A DNA stretch of 64,000 nt from Microcebus murinus. Its lineage: Eukaryota > Chordata > Mammalia > Primates > Cheirogaleidae. The stretch is from the NCBI RefSeq assembly GCF_040939455.1, contig NC_134129.1, forward strand, positions 21,466,001 through 21,530,000. Direction: 5' to 3'. Below the pieces are notes generated by a model. It did no database searches. It saw nothing but the letters and a program-made list of their open reading frames with translations, and was not told the origin of the DNA. This document shows positions 1 to 9,894 of the stretch, piece after piece. Numbering within the stretch: position 1 is the stretch's first letter; each line of letters begins with the position of its first letter. Both the position numbers and the translations under genes were made by a program.

Positions 1-355
1 GTAGATAATCAAAATGTGGTATGTGTTCATGATGGAATATTACTCAATTCTAAGAAACGACAGTGAGCTAGCACTGCTTATATTATCCTGGATTGACCTT
101 GAGCCCGTTATCCAAAGTGAGGCGACACAAGATCAGGAAAATGGGCTCCACGTGTGCTCGCCATCGAATTGGTACTGACCGATCAACACTATGGTGCTCA
201 AAGGGTGGTGGGGTTCACCAGGGATTCGGGGGGTTGGGGGTGTAGACCCACATCTTAGGGACGTGGTGAGCATTGTGGAGGGGAAGGGCACACCTCTAAC
301 CCTTGTTAGGGAGAGGCAAAGATATAAAATGCAACCAAAATGTCAAAAAAAGAAA
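1..355 (+). mobile_element. L1 3' end, type A (sense strand)
   Basis: The segment starts inside the end of an L1 element and runs through its G-rich 3' UTR into an A-rich tail near 335-355. The same sequence recurs inverted at 8281-8820, where more of the L1 ORF2 3' end is visible, and again at 47655-47840. Such 3' UTR remnants are the usual product of 5'-truncated L1 retroposition. It is truncated by the window edge. Confidence 0.75.
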
Positions 356-560
356 AACCATCTTTCGTGTGCCGAGCAGGTGGGAGGAGGGGACGGGTGT
401 ATACATACATGATGAGTGAGATGTGCACCGTCTGGGGGATGGATACGCTTGAAGCTCTGACTCGAGGCGGGAGGGGTGGCAAGGGCAATATACGTAATCT
501 TAACAACATTTGTACCCCCACAATACGCTGAAATAAAAGAAAAAAAAGAAGGAAAAAAAC
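356..560 (+). mobile_element. L1 3' end, type B (sense strand)
   Basis: A second L1-like 3' UTR type ends in TTTGTACCCCCACAATA followed by an A-rich tail (about 530-560). Related copies lie at 8831-9152 (inverted), 48060-48275 (sense) and 63349-63690 (inverted). It directly abuts the tail of the type A fragment, consistent with insertion into an existing A-rich tail. Confidence 0.6.
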
Positions 561-1182
561 ACCCACAACACTTTCCTTAGAGAATTCTTAAAACGCTGTT
601 TAATGAAAAGCAACAGGTGGTAACAAGTATCAGAGAACAACAAGGTGAATACAAAGGGAAGCGATTTCGGTGTCAGTTCAGCCGTGCTGTTAAAGTGCAT
701 TTTAAAAAAAAAAAAGTAACTTCTTTTTACCAACCGTTCGTCTTAAAAATCTAAGTAGCTTCCTTCCTCCTCTCGGGAACATCCTTAGTAAGCAAGTCCT
801 TTCTCCATGATACGTTTTAACTTAGTAAAATCAAAATTGTACTCACTCAGAGTGCAGCACGCCCGCCCTGGCCCGACCGGGAGGGGCATCTCTCCTGCCC
901 GCCTGCAAGGCAGCCCCATGCAGCAGCCGAGTGCCCTCACATCCCGTTGCTCCCCAAACCGTCCTGGCCACCCCTTGCTCTGACCAGCTGCTATGGCTGG
1001 CTGCAGAAGCTGGAATGCTAGTGCAGCCGGAGGGAGCAGCGGGGAGAGAGCTGATGGCCCACCGCCAGGGCAGGGAGGCGGGGAGTGCTGCTTCCCGGGG
1101 AGGAAGGGGAAGGGCATCCCAGGGGGTGCTGATGCCCAGAGCCAGTTCTGCAGCTCAGCTTTGCCCCAGCTGCCAGTGCACG
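561..1182. other. Unrecognised sequence
   Basis: The first part is A/T-rich with a poly(A) run near 703. From about 850 it is GC-rich. No repeat family or coding exon was recognised. Open frames here are short and on both strands. Confidence 0.4.
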
Positions 1183-1860
1183 CTGTGTTTCCCTGAAAAC
1201 AAGACAGCGTCTTATATTGATTTTTCCTCTAGAAGACACCCTGGGGCTTATTCTCGGGGGATGTGTCATTTTTTTTTTTTTTTATAAGGATGGCACAACC
1301 ATCTCCATTGATTCCAATAGAGTGAGGTCGTCTTCTTCTGGAACATCATCCTCACTCTCCAGACCCCGAATCCCATCCTGAGTGTCTTGCGACTCTGTTT
1401 CCTTTAGAACCACTGGCCCCAATCTCTCATGTGGAGCACTAGAGCTGTCACGGGGCGGATGAGAAGGGCTGCTCGTGTTCTTTCCCGCTCCGCGACGACA
1501 CCCATGGGTTGTGCAGATGCGCTGCGCAGCCACACCCGTCACTAGGGCTGATTTTCATAGCCACGCCCACCACTAGGGCTGATTTTCATAGCCACGCCCA
1601 CCACCAGGGCTTATTTTCATAGCCACGCCCACCACTAGGGCTGATTTTCATAGCCACGCCCACCACTAGGGCTTATTTTCATAGCCACGCCCATCACCAG
1701 AGCTTATTTTCATAGCCACGCCCATCACCAGAGCTTATTTTCATAGCCACGCCCATCATTAGGGCTGATTTTCAGGGTAGGGCTTCTATTGCACACATGC
1801 TTAGACATCCTACTGGGGCTTGTTTTATGGGTAGGTCTGATTTTCGGGGAAACAGGGTGG
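1183..1860 (-). mobile_element. TAF DNA transposon, copy 1
   Basis: TAF is a label used here for a repeated DNA transposon of this window. Both ends are inverted copies of a roughly 23-bp terminal repeat beginning CCGTGTTTCCCC. In this copy the TIRs are worn and the left TA is lost. Read on the minus strand the order is: left TIR, AAAATAAGCCCC block, about 8 units of a 31-bp minisatellite with GGGCGTGGCTATGAAAAT, a 250-bp open frame (1282-1542, 86 codons) and right TIR. The frame ends in the acidic tail ESEDDVPEEDDLTLLESM. No transposase catalytic domain is present, so the copy is non-autonomous. The superfamily is inferred only from the TA target sites seen at better copies. Confidence 0.85.
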
Positions 1861-2089
1861 TAGGCTTGCAGTGCTGTCAGTGAATTCGGATCTGGAGGAG
1901 GCACCCAAGTGGCACCAGAGGGACAAGAACTCCAGTCCCAACTCCTGAGCAACGAGCCCAGGGCCAGTTACTGCTTTCCGAGTGTAGCTTTCCAGGCTTG
2001 TGAAGTAAGGAAGTTTCGGAAATAAATCTCGAAGTGGCTTTCACAGTCGTGAAATTCTAAGGCCATGGTGATACTCGTGAGCATAATAA

Positions 2090-2255
2090 ATATCAGTAAT
2101 AAGCACAGCTACAATTTACCGCAAACCTACTACTTACCATCCACCGTGTTAGGTGCTCTACGTCAGTCATTGCATTTCAGCCCACGATGCCAAGACGAGA
2201 GGTATCAGCCCCGTTTTGCAGATGAGGAAACTGGCTAACTCAGCCCGCGGGGTCC
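2090..2255 (-). repeat. MIR-family SINE relic
   Basis: The stretch ends in GTTTTGCAGATGAGGAAACT, the hallmark of an inverted MIR core and 3' region. It is preceded by a degenerate GTTAGGTGCTCTACGT block. It is ancient and diverged. Confidence 0.6.
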
Positions 2256-2837
2256 CCGTGAAAACAAAGGATCATCGCGCCCGTTCAGTGTTTTTGACTT
2301 TAAATAGAAGCATTTAATCTTTGTGCCTGAAATGGAGATGACATCTGAGAACGGAATTTCTTCTGCCCCGTTGGGTGATTAATGTGTTTATAGTCCTCCG
2401 CCGGTATAATTCTGAGAAACCGGTATTTATGGTTATGGCTGCTCGTGCTACTGCGAAAATCCATTTTCCACCTGTCGTTTTTTTTTTTTTTTTTTTTTTT
2501 TATTTTACGTTCCCTAAAGGACATGAAATATTCCTTTGTGCAGATTTTAAAAACGAGATCCTGAAATTATGTGAGCGGAAACATCGTGTGTGGAGTTAGC
2601 ATTTGGAATTTTCAAACGCTATGAAACACAGTGTTTACCACCAATTCATCATTTATAAAAGTTTATCAGATTGTTGCCTCAAGTGACTCACTGGTGTCTT
2701 GGCATTTATTGGCACGAATGCATCAAATGGTAGGTTGACATTTAATATTTATTAATAACGTCTGCATTTCCTTTCCTGCTTCATAATTTCTTTGCCTTAT
2801 GCTCTTCTATCTTTACTGTCATTCGTTCAACTTTTAA
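2256..2837. other. Unrecognised AT-rich sequence
   Basis: Nothing recognisable was found apart from a poly(T) run at about 2479-2500. Confidence 0.4.
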
Positions 2838-3275
2838 GTAAACTTTTTATTTTGGATAGTTTTCAGATTTACGGAAAAATCGCAAAAACAATACACAGAG
2901 CTTCAGTATAACTCACATCTTGTATCTTACATGTCTATGGTACATTTGTCACAATTAATGAACAAACACTGGCATACTACTATTAACTGAACGTAGCGTT
3001 TTATTTGGATTTCATTCATTTTTCCCTGACGTACTTTTTGTGTCCCAAGACCCCCAACCTGGATATTTTATGTTTAGTTATTATGTCTTCTCAGCTTCCT
3101 CTCGACTTTCCTTGTTTCTCAGATTCGCCTTGTTTTTCTATGATCTTGACAGTTTCGAAGAGTATCGGTCCCTAGGTATTTTGTAGAATGTCCCTCAATC
3201 TGGGTTTGTCTGATATTTTTTTGACGGCTCGACTGGGATTATGAGTTTTTGTGAGGAAGACTGTGCTGAGTGCTC
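2838..3275. repeat. Ancient L1M-type 3' end relic
   Basis: The stretch beginning AACTTTTTATTTTGGATAG, with TATTTTGTAGAATGTCCCTC further on, matches my memory of mammalian-wide L1M 3' ends. It is diverged, which fits great age. The orientation was not settled. Confidence 0.5.
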
Positions 3276-4212
3276 CTAACGTTATCTCGATCATCCTATT
3301 TTTTTTATACAAAATGTATGTTTACGTCCAACCAAAACTTTAAACTGAATAAAGCTAAGTTTTAGAAAAGGTAACCATCAATTTATGTACTCAGGAATCC
3401 AGTATTTTATATGGTGGACAGAATGACAGAGGGAGAAACCAATTCTTGCACCCATTCGAGATGAGGGTAGACCAAGGATTCCAGCAGGAAGCCAGCTAAT
3501 TACAGGAGAGGTGTCTAGCAAGTTCTTTTGAAATGCTTGCCAAGACAAACTTCCTAGAAAAACAATCTCAGAGGAAGGCAGGTTTTAGGAGAAGTGCTGG
3601 TTCAGCTTAGCTGGGTCGCCTATTTCCTACGACGCTTTCAAACATTTGGTGGAATTTTTTTCCTGTTGTCAAAAGACAGAATCACTGCACACGTGTGTTG
3701 GGAGTTCACGCTAAGAATTAGTCACACAGAAATTTCTCCTTTAGGGAAGCTATAACTATGAAAAAAGAAAAAAAAAAAGAAGAAGTAAGACTTAGGCTGA
3801 AATACGTGTTTCCTGCTATGATTTATTTTTTCCTCACAGTTCCTAATTGAAGGCCTATTCCCAAGGGCAAACAGCGAGGAACTGATGTAATATCAGAAAT
3901 GAAGGACAGGAGAACAAGTGGTTTCTTTCTGCAAAGAATGGCTTTTTTTTTTTCCAGGAACAGGAAAGGAAAAAAAAAAAAAAAACCTAAAGGGGGAAGA
4001 AAAAAAAAAAAAAAAAAGAAGCTTCACAGCACGGCTATATTGCTATATATAACCTTCCACCTCTGCAGAGACGCAAAATAGTTAGGGAAACAAGCTTGGA
4101 AAAATAATTTGTGGTGTATGAAGAGGATATTAGGCTTCAGCTAGCGAGTCAAGGCATTCAAAACACATGTGAATAAGAATTTAAGTGCTTGGCTAGCTTA
4201 CCCGCTGCGAGG
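3276..4212. other. Unrecognised sequence with several poly(A) tracts
   Basis: This is AT-rich single-copy sequence with A-runs near 3765-3780, 3969-3985 and 3999-4017. No repeat family or gene was recognised. Confidence 0.4.
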
Positions 4213-4563
4213 GGCGACATTGTATCCTCTCCCCACTGCAGTTTGTATTCTCAAGTCCTAACCTCAGTAGAGCTGAGAATGTGACTCTCTTGACCTTCAA
4301 GAGGTCACTAAGCTATATGAGGTCACCTGGGTCGGCCCCAATCCAAGATGAGGATGTCCTTACAGAAAGGAAAAAGTGTGGGCACAGACGTATACGGAGG
4401 GAAGACCCTCTGCAAGCCAAGGAGAGAGGACTCAGAAGAAGCCAGCTCGGCTCACACCCTGATCCTGGACTTCCAGCCCCCAGAATCCACAAAATAAATT
4501 TCTATTCTTTAGGACGCCCAGTCTGTGGTCCTTCGTTATGGAGCTTGAGCAGACTAATAAACT
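4213..4563 (+). repeat. MaLR-type (MLT1/MST-like) LTR relic
   Basis: The segment follows the order of ERVL-MaLR LTRs: GTCCTAACCTCAGTA, a GGCCCCAATCCAAGATGA block, GAGGGAAGAC, CTGGACTTCCAGCC, an AATAAATTTCTATT polyadenylation region and CCCAGTCTGTGGTCCTTCG. It is old and diverged. The exact subfamily is not assigned. Confidence 0.7.
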
Positions 4564-4577
4564 CAACCCCAGTACTA

Positions 4578-5213
4578 CCGTGTTTCCACGAAAAAAAGCC
4601 CTACCCATAAAATAAGCCCCAGCAGGATGTCTAAGCATGTGTGCCATAGAAGCACCACCCCAAAAATAAGCCCTAGTGGTGGGCATGGCTATGAAAATGA
4701 GCCCTAGTGATGGGCGTGGCTATGAAAATCAGCCCTGGTGATGGGCATGGCTATGAAAATGAGCCCTAGTGATGGGCGTGGCTGTGAAAATCAGCCCTAG
4801 TGATGGGCGTGGCTATGAAAATCACCCTAGTGATGGGCGTGGCTATGAAAATCAGCCCTAGTGATGGGCGTGGCTGCGCAGCGCATCTGCACAACCCATG
4901 CCTGTCGTCGCGGAGCGGGAAAGAACACGAGCAGCCCTTCTCATCCGCCCCGTGAGAGCTCTAGTGCTCCACAGGAGAGATCGGGGCCAGTGGTTCTAAA
5001 GGAAACAGAGTCGCAAGACATTCAGGATGGGATTCGGGGTTTGGAGAGTGAGGATGATGTTCCAGAAGAAGACGACTTCACTCTATTGGAATCAATGTGG
5101 ATGGTTGTACCTTACTTCAAAAAAAAATAACACATCCCCTGAAAATAAGCCCTGGGGTGTCTTCTTGAGGAAAAATAAATATAAGACCCCGTCTTATTCT
5201 CGGGGAAACGTGG
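4578..5213 (+). mobile_element. TAF DNA transposon, copy 2
   Basis: This copy is full length with TA at both sides (4576-4577 and 5214-5215) and well-kept TIRs. The left TIR reads CCGTGTTTCCACG and the right one ends CGGGGAAACGTGG. It holds about 7 minisatellite units between 4670 and 4870, then an intact open frame (4861-5130). The right subterminal block CCCCTGAAAATAAGCCCT lies at about 5136-5153. It is a good reference copy for the family. Confidence 0.92.
4861..5130 (+). pseudogene. Open frame of TAF copy 2; candidate C-terminal remnant of a transposase
   Basis: The frame encodes 89 residues. The first part is basic and Ser/Pro-rich (RICTTHACRRGAGKNTSS). The last third is strongly acidic (ESEDDVPEEDDFTLLES) and is followed by a short hydrophobic and lysine tail. 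The same frame is open, with few changes, in copies 1, 5, 6, 7, 9, 10 and 16; in copies 14 and 17 the C-terminal part is kept behind a shifted start. It ends about 85 bp before the right TIR, where the end of a transposase gene would be expected. Many pogo-like transposases end in acidic tails, so it could be the 3' end of the parent element's gene. No DDE catalytic motif or helix-turn-helix is present. Its start depends on a methionine contributed by the minisatellite. It could also be meaningless open sequence kept only because the copies are young. Confidence 0.45.
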
Positions 5214-5215
5214 TA

Positions 5216-5895
5216 TGAATGAAATATCCAGGGATATAAGAGAGGCCACGGGGTACAAGATCAGGTGGATATTATATCTCAATGAATTGTCAACCGTATG
5301 AAAATCTAATCTGTTATCTGTCATGATCTCCAAACCTCAGTGCGATTGCTGATGACTTCTCCAGTGGATTCAAACTCCTCTATTCACCCTCCCTCTGTCC
5401 CTAAGTTCTTGCCACTGTAGACCAGACACTCCAAAGATAAGACTGCAGTTTGGGGCAGGAGGGAACTTCACAGTTTGTGCTTATAGAAAACGAAAGAATT
5501 GATCTTCATATATATACTCAGGCACAAAGATTTAACTTCAAAATAATCCATTCAATAACCTAATCCTTTCCAAGTCAATGTCCAAGTTAAAAAAAAAAAA
5601 AATAACCTAATCCAATTTTTTTATATATATAACTTTTCCCCCGAGTTCCAAACCAGCATTTCCAATAGGCTGCCAGACATCTGCACGAGAATATCTCCAT
5701 GACAATATCTCATAGAGACAGCCAGCTCAGCACGTCCAGGAGAAAATTCATCTTCCCCTTTGGGGCCCATTTCCCATTCCTCTGCTCCCATGATTCCTAT
5801 TAACGGCATCGGTCTCCTCCAAGCTGCCCAAGTCCAAAATGCAAATGTCATCTTTCTAACACTATTGATTGTATTTCGTCAATGCTAAGATGTGC

Positions 5896-5929
<34 letters not shown>

Positions 5930-6418
5930 TCCGAAGCAAAAGATGCATCTTTTCGCAGCTGGTCTCGTAGCATCGCCACATAATGGAACTGTCAACTTTT
6001 TAAAATTAGTTATACTATAAAAAAAAATGGTGTGTTTTGTCACTGAAGGCAGGTTATTACATTTGGGGAAAAGGAGGTCCCATCTTCTCATCGCTAACTG
6101 TAACTGCTTCCACCAAGGTTCAGGTGCAAATCATCGGTTGCTTGGACCCCTTGTCTCTACTGCCTGACTTTTACCGCTGGTCTCTGGCCCACAGGGCCAC
6201 TCCGGTTTTCTGGAACACAAGGCTCCCTTGTTTCCAAGTGGCTCTTACTGTATATACAAAGCGAGCCCAATCCCCTCCGGGTGGCATTTCTGGTCTCAAG
6301 TTACTATATTCCTGCTCCACTTTCTGGAGCATGAATTCCCTGCAGGGACCCTGAGATCCAGCTGCAGTCCCATGCAAAAAGTAGCCACTCCCAGATAAGA
6401 CACTTAGGTTCTCCCGGC
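5216..6418. other. Unrecognised sequence
   Basis: This is mixed composition sequence with poly(T) at 5899-5926. Parts around 5640-5860 have the look of an old dispersed repeat, but none could be named. No gene was recognised. Confidence 0.35.
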
Positions 6419-6419
6419 T

Positions 6420-6664
6420 CTGAGCCTTTCTCATTCCATGCCTTGAAGCCGGAATGTTCTTCTGCCTACTGCAGTGATCTTCCGCTGGTTGTAGATGCCT
6501 TGTTCCAATCACGCCTCTTCCGAAGCTCTTCATCTCAAACCAAAATTTCTCCCTTGTTCTTCCTCGCCTATTGTACTTCGCCCACTAGCACTTCGCAGTC
6601 TACCTGACATTAGACCTCACTTGTATGTTCGTCTTGTAGAAGATCATCTCAAAGGCAGGAATTA
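6420..6664 (+). repeat. L2-like LINE relic, left part (interrupted)
   Basis: The pattern CATTCCATGCCTTGAAGCC, GGAATGTTCTTCTGCC and AAAGGCAGGAATTA resembles the 3' region of L2. It is cut at the TA at 6663-6664 by TAF copy 3. The likely continuation, TATGTCTTGACTCATAGTAG, resumes at 7592. Confidence 0.5.
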
Positions 6665-7591
6665 CCGTGTTTCCTCGAAAATAAGACAGCATCCTGGCCG
6701 GGCACGGTGGCTCACGCCAGTAATCCCAGCACTCTGGGAGGCCGAGGCGGGAGGATTGCTCGAGGTCAGGAGTTCGAAACCAGCCTGAGCAAGAGCGAGA
6801 CCCCATCTCTACTAAAGATAGAAAGAAATTAATTGGTCAACTAAATATATATATAGAAAAAAATTAGCCGGGCATGGTGGCGCATGCCTGTAGTCCCAGC
6901 TACTCGGGAGGCTGAGGCTGGAGGATCACTGGAGCCCAGGAGTTTGAGGTTGCTGTGAGCTAGGCTGACACCACGGCACTCACTCTAGCCTGGGCAACAG
7001 AGTGAGACTCTGTCTCAAAAAAAAAAAAAAAAAAAAAGACAGTGTTTTATATTTATTTTTCCTCAAGAAGACACCCTAGGGCTTATTTTCAGGGCATGTG
7101 TTATTTTTTTTAAGGACAGTACGACCATCTCCATTGATTCAAATAGAGTGAAGTCGTCTTCTGGAACATCATCCTCACTCTCCAACCCCGAATCCCATCC
7201 TGAATGTCTTGCGACTCTGTTTCCTTTAGAACCACTGGCCCCGATCTCTCCTGTGGAGCACTAGAGCTCTCACGGGGCGGATGAGAAGGGCTGCTCGTGT
7301 TCTTTCCTGCTCCGCGACGACACGCATGGGTTGTGCAGATGCGCTGCGCAGCCACGCCCATCACTAGGGCTGATTTTCATAGCCACGCCCACCACTAGGG
7401 CTGATTTTCATAGCCACGCCCACCACTAGGGCTGATTTTCATAGCCACGCCCATCACTAGGGCTGATTTTCATAGCCACGCCCATCACTAGGGCTGATTT
7501 TCAGGGTAGGGCTTGGCTTCTATGGCGCACATGCTTAGAAATCCTGCTGGGGCTCATTTTATGGGGAGGTCTTATTTTCAGGGAAATATAG
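6665..7591 (-). mobile_element. TAF DNA transposon, copy 3, interrupted by an Alu
   Basis: TA flanks both ends (6663-6664 and 7592-7593). The right-hand TIR region, at the plus-strand left, was split by the Alu at 6696-7037 about 25 bp in. About 5 minisatellite units lie at 7350-7505. The open frame (7110-7364) has lost one base near 7183, which shifts its acidic end out of frame. The nesting order is L2-like relic, then TAF, then Alu. Confidence 0.9.
6696..7037 (+). repeat. Alu (lemur type), nested in TAF copy 3
   Basis: This is a complete dimer from GGCCGGGCACGGTGG to a 20-nt A tail. It is flanked by an eroded target duplication starting AAGACAG on both sides, which is TAF terminal sequence. 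It dates the TAF insertion as older than this Alu. Confidence 0.95.
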
Positions 7592-7640
7592 TATGTCTTG
7601 ACTCATAGTAGGATGTTCACTTGGAAGCCAAGACAGAACA
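7592..7640 (+). repeat. L2-like LINE relic, right part
   Basis: Continuation of the repeat cut at 6664. Joining the two sides over a single TA gives an uninterrupted L2-like sequence, GCAGGAATTATGTCTTGAC. Confidence 0.45.
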
Positions 7641-7837
7641 CACTACCTCTTTTTGGTGCACACGTGCAGAAGAAAACTGGGAAGCAGACCCTGGATGTCA
7701 TACAAGAGAGGTTGTCTCAGGAAAACTGTGTTATCTTTAAAGTTCTCTAACCATAAGGAACATGTTTTTAGGAGAATATCCACCGCCTGATTTCTCAATA
7801 GACTGATAACAACCATTTGACTCACTGCAGTGGCAGC

Positions 7838-7945
7838 TTCTGAATTGCTCCCAGAGGTCCATTCTTCCTGGCATTCAAGCCCTCAGGTAATCTCGGTCCC
7901 TGGAGTGTGGGCTGAACCTCATGACTTGTTTCTTATTTTTGTTAT
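7838..7945. repeat. Possible LTR/MER-type relic cut by an Alu
   Basis: The segment around CCTGGAGTGTGGGCTGAACC and TCATGACTTGTTTC resembles a common old mammalian LTR or MER repeat. The following Alu truncates it. The family is not assigned. Confidence 0.35.
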
Positions 7946-7949
7946 TCTT

Positions 7950-8262
7950 TTTGTTTGTTTTTTTGTTTTTTGAGAGAGAGTCTCGCTTTGTTGCCCAGGC
8001 TAGAGTGAGTGCCGTGGCGTCAGCCTCGCTCACAGCAACCTCCAACTCCTGGGCTCAAGCAATCCTCCTGCCTCAGCCTCCCCAGTAGCTGGGACTACAG
8101 GCATGCGCCACCATGCCCGGCTAATTTTTCTATATATATTAGTTGGCCAATTAATTTCTTTCTATTTATAGCAGAGACGGGGTCTCACTCTTGCTCAGGC
8201 TGGTTTTGAACTCCTGACTCCCAGAGTGCTAGGATTACAGGCGTGAGCCACCACGCCTAGCC
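7950..8262 (-). repeat. Alu (lemur type)
   Basis: Inverted dimer. The T-rich tail complement is at 7950-7970 and the body ends with the complement of the 5' GGCTAGGCG. Right and left arms are both present. Confidence 0.95.
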
Positions 8263-8280
8263 TTGTTTTTGTTTTTCTTC

Positions 8281-8820
8281 TTTTTTTCTTAACATTTTGG
8301 TTATACTTTATATCTTTGCCTCTCCCTAGCTAGGGTTAGAGGTATGCCCTTCCCCTCCACAATGCTCACCACATCCCTCAGATATGGGTCTACACCCCCA
8401 ACCCCTGAATCCCTGGTGAACCCCACCACCCTTTGAGCACCATAGTGATGATCAGTCAGTACCAATTTGATGGCGAGTACATGTGGAGCCCATTTTCCTG
8501 ATCTTGTGTCGCCTCACTTTGGATAACGGGCTCAAGGTCAATCCAGGATAATATAAGCGGTGCTAGCTCACTGTCGTTTCTTAGAATTGAGTAATATCCC
8601 ATTGTGAACATATACCAAATTTTAATAACCCACTCATGGATTGACAGGCACTTGGGTTGTTTCCATGTCCTTGCAATGGTGAATTGTGCTGCCATAAACA
8701 TTCGGGTGCAGATGTCTTTATAATAGAATGTCTTATGCTCTTTTGGGTGGATGCCTAATAATGCTATTGCTGGGTCGAATGGTATTTCTATTTTTAGCTC
8801 TTTGAGATATCTCCAAGACT
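8281..8820 (-). mobile_element. L1 3' end with part of ORF2, type A (inverted)
   Basis: From 8820 down to about 8480 the sequence is the complement of the L1 ORF2 3' end, including the ATAAACATTCGGGTGCAGAT block. From 8480 to 8281 it is the same 3' UTR seen at 1-355, ending in an A-rich tail (T-rich here). The L1 is 5'-truncated. No functional protein can be made. Confidence 0.85.
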
Positions 8821-8830
8821 TACTTTTATT

Positions 8831-9152
8831 TATTTATTATTTTATTTTAGCGTATTATGGGGGTACAAGTGTTAAGGTTACGTATATTGCCCATGCCCCC
8901 CTACCCCCTTGAGTCAGAGCTTCAAGCGTGTCCATCCCCCAGACATTGCACGTCTCACTCATTGTGTTTGTCTACACCCATTCCCTCCTCCCCCCTCCCA
9001 CCTGCCCGACACCTGAAAAATGTTATTCCTATGTGTCCACTGAGGTGTTGATCAGTTAATACCAATTTGCTGGTGAGTACATGTGGTGCTTGTTTTTCCA
9101 TTCTTGGGATACTTCCCTTAGTAGAATGGGTTCCAGCATCCTTGCCAGGAAA
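8831..9152 (-). mobile_element. L1 3' end, type B (inverted)
   Basis: The segment starts with a T-rich tail and TATTATGGGGGTACAAG. It matches the inverted copy at 63349-63690 closely, including CAGTTAATACCAATTTGCTG. Similarity to that copy stops at about 9152, where the LTR-like element begins. Confidence 0.7.
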
Positions 9153-9246
9153 CAATTCCCAACCGTTGCGGCAACGTGTACAGCTAGTGTTACAGCTCTT
9201 GACCCGGGAGAGAACCGAGCGGCACACGGAGAGTCAGAGAACGGCC

Positions 9247-9252
9247 TTTATT
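9247..9252 (-). terminator. LTR polyadenylation signal AATAAA
   Basis: The minus strand reads GAGGAATAAAGGCCG, followed by a C/T-rich segment. The position downstream of the TATA box fits an R region. Confidence 0.55.
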
Positions 9253-9345
9253 CCTCTGGCAGGCTCCACACACCTAGTGTTACAGCTCTTTCCCCGTCTT
9301 CCAATCTTCTGACTCTTTCTGCTCCCCTTCCTTGTGCTCCTCCTG

Positions 9346-9353
9346 CTTTTATA
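9346..9353 (-). promoter_or_regulatory. TATA box of the LTR
   Basis: The minus strand reads GGGTATAAAAGCAGGAGG. It lies about 25-30 bp downstream of the last CCAAT unit and about 95 bp upstream of AATAAA, the expected spacing for a U3-R promoter. Confidence 0.6.
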
Positions 9354-9374
9354 CCCTTGGTAGGGCTCAGAAAG

Positions 9375-9894
9375 CGTCCAATCAACTACAGGCTTTAACA
9401 TCCAATCAACATCAAGCTTTAACGTCCAATCAACAACAAGCTTTAACATCCAATCAACTACAAGCTTTAACATCCAATCAACGACAAGCTTTAACGTCCA
9501 ATCAAAAACAAGCTTTAACATCCGATCAACAACAAGTTTTAACATCCAATCAACTACAAGCTTTAACGTCCAATCAACAACAAGCTTTAACGTCTGATCA
9601 ATAACAAGCTTTAACGTCCAATCAACTACAAGCTTTAACGTCCAATCAACAACAAGCTTTAACATCCAATCAACAACAAGCTTTAACATCCAATCAACAA
9701 CAAGCTTCAACATCCAATCAACAACAAGCTTTAACTTCCAATCAACAACAACCTTTAACTTCCAATCAACAACAACCTTTAACATCCAATCAACAACAAG
9801 CTTCAACGTCCAATCAACAACAAGCTTCAACGTCCGGTCAACAACAAGCTTTAACGTCCAATCAACAACAAGCTTTAACGTCCAATCAAAAACA
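9375..9894. repeat. 24-bp minisatellite of about 22 units, each with a CCAAT box
   Basis: Each unit carries GTCCAATCAAC and AAGCTTTAAC on the plus strand, hence an inverted CCAAT box (GATTGG) on the LTR sense strand and usually a HindIII-type AAGCTT. Because 24 is a multiple of three and no stop arises, a 223-codon minus-strand frame runs through it. That frame is a by-product of the repeat, not a gene. Confidence 0.95.

Noticed and set aside
4578..5213. Assignment of TAF to piggyBac, a superfamily known from mouse lemur
   Set aside because: piggyBac duplicates TTAA. The flanks here show only TA (for example copies 2, 3, 4 and 16) and the TIR does not begin CCC or CCY as typical for piggyBac.
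7600..9100. Short open frames inside Alu and L1 fragments throughout the window
   Set aside because: They are the standard shadow translations of Alu (for example [20 protein letters not shown]) and of L1 3' ends, with no independent evidence.
9375..9894. Resemblance of the regular arrays to a CRISPR array
   Set aside because: Units are directly tandem without unique spacers, and the window is primate DNA.
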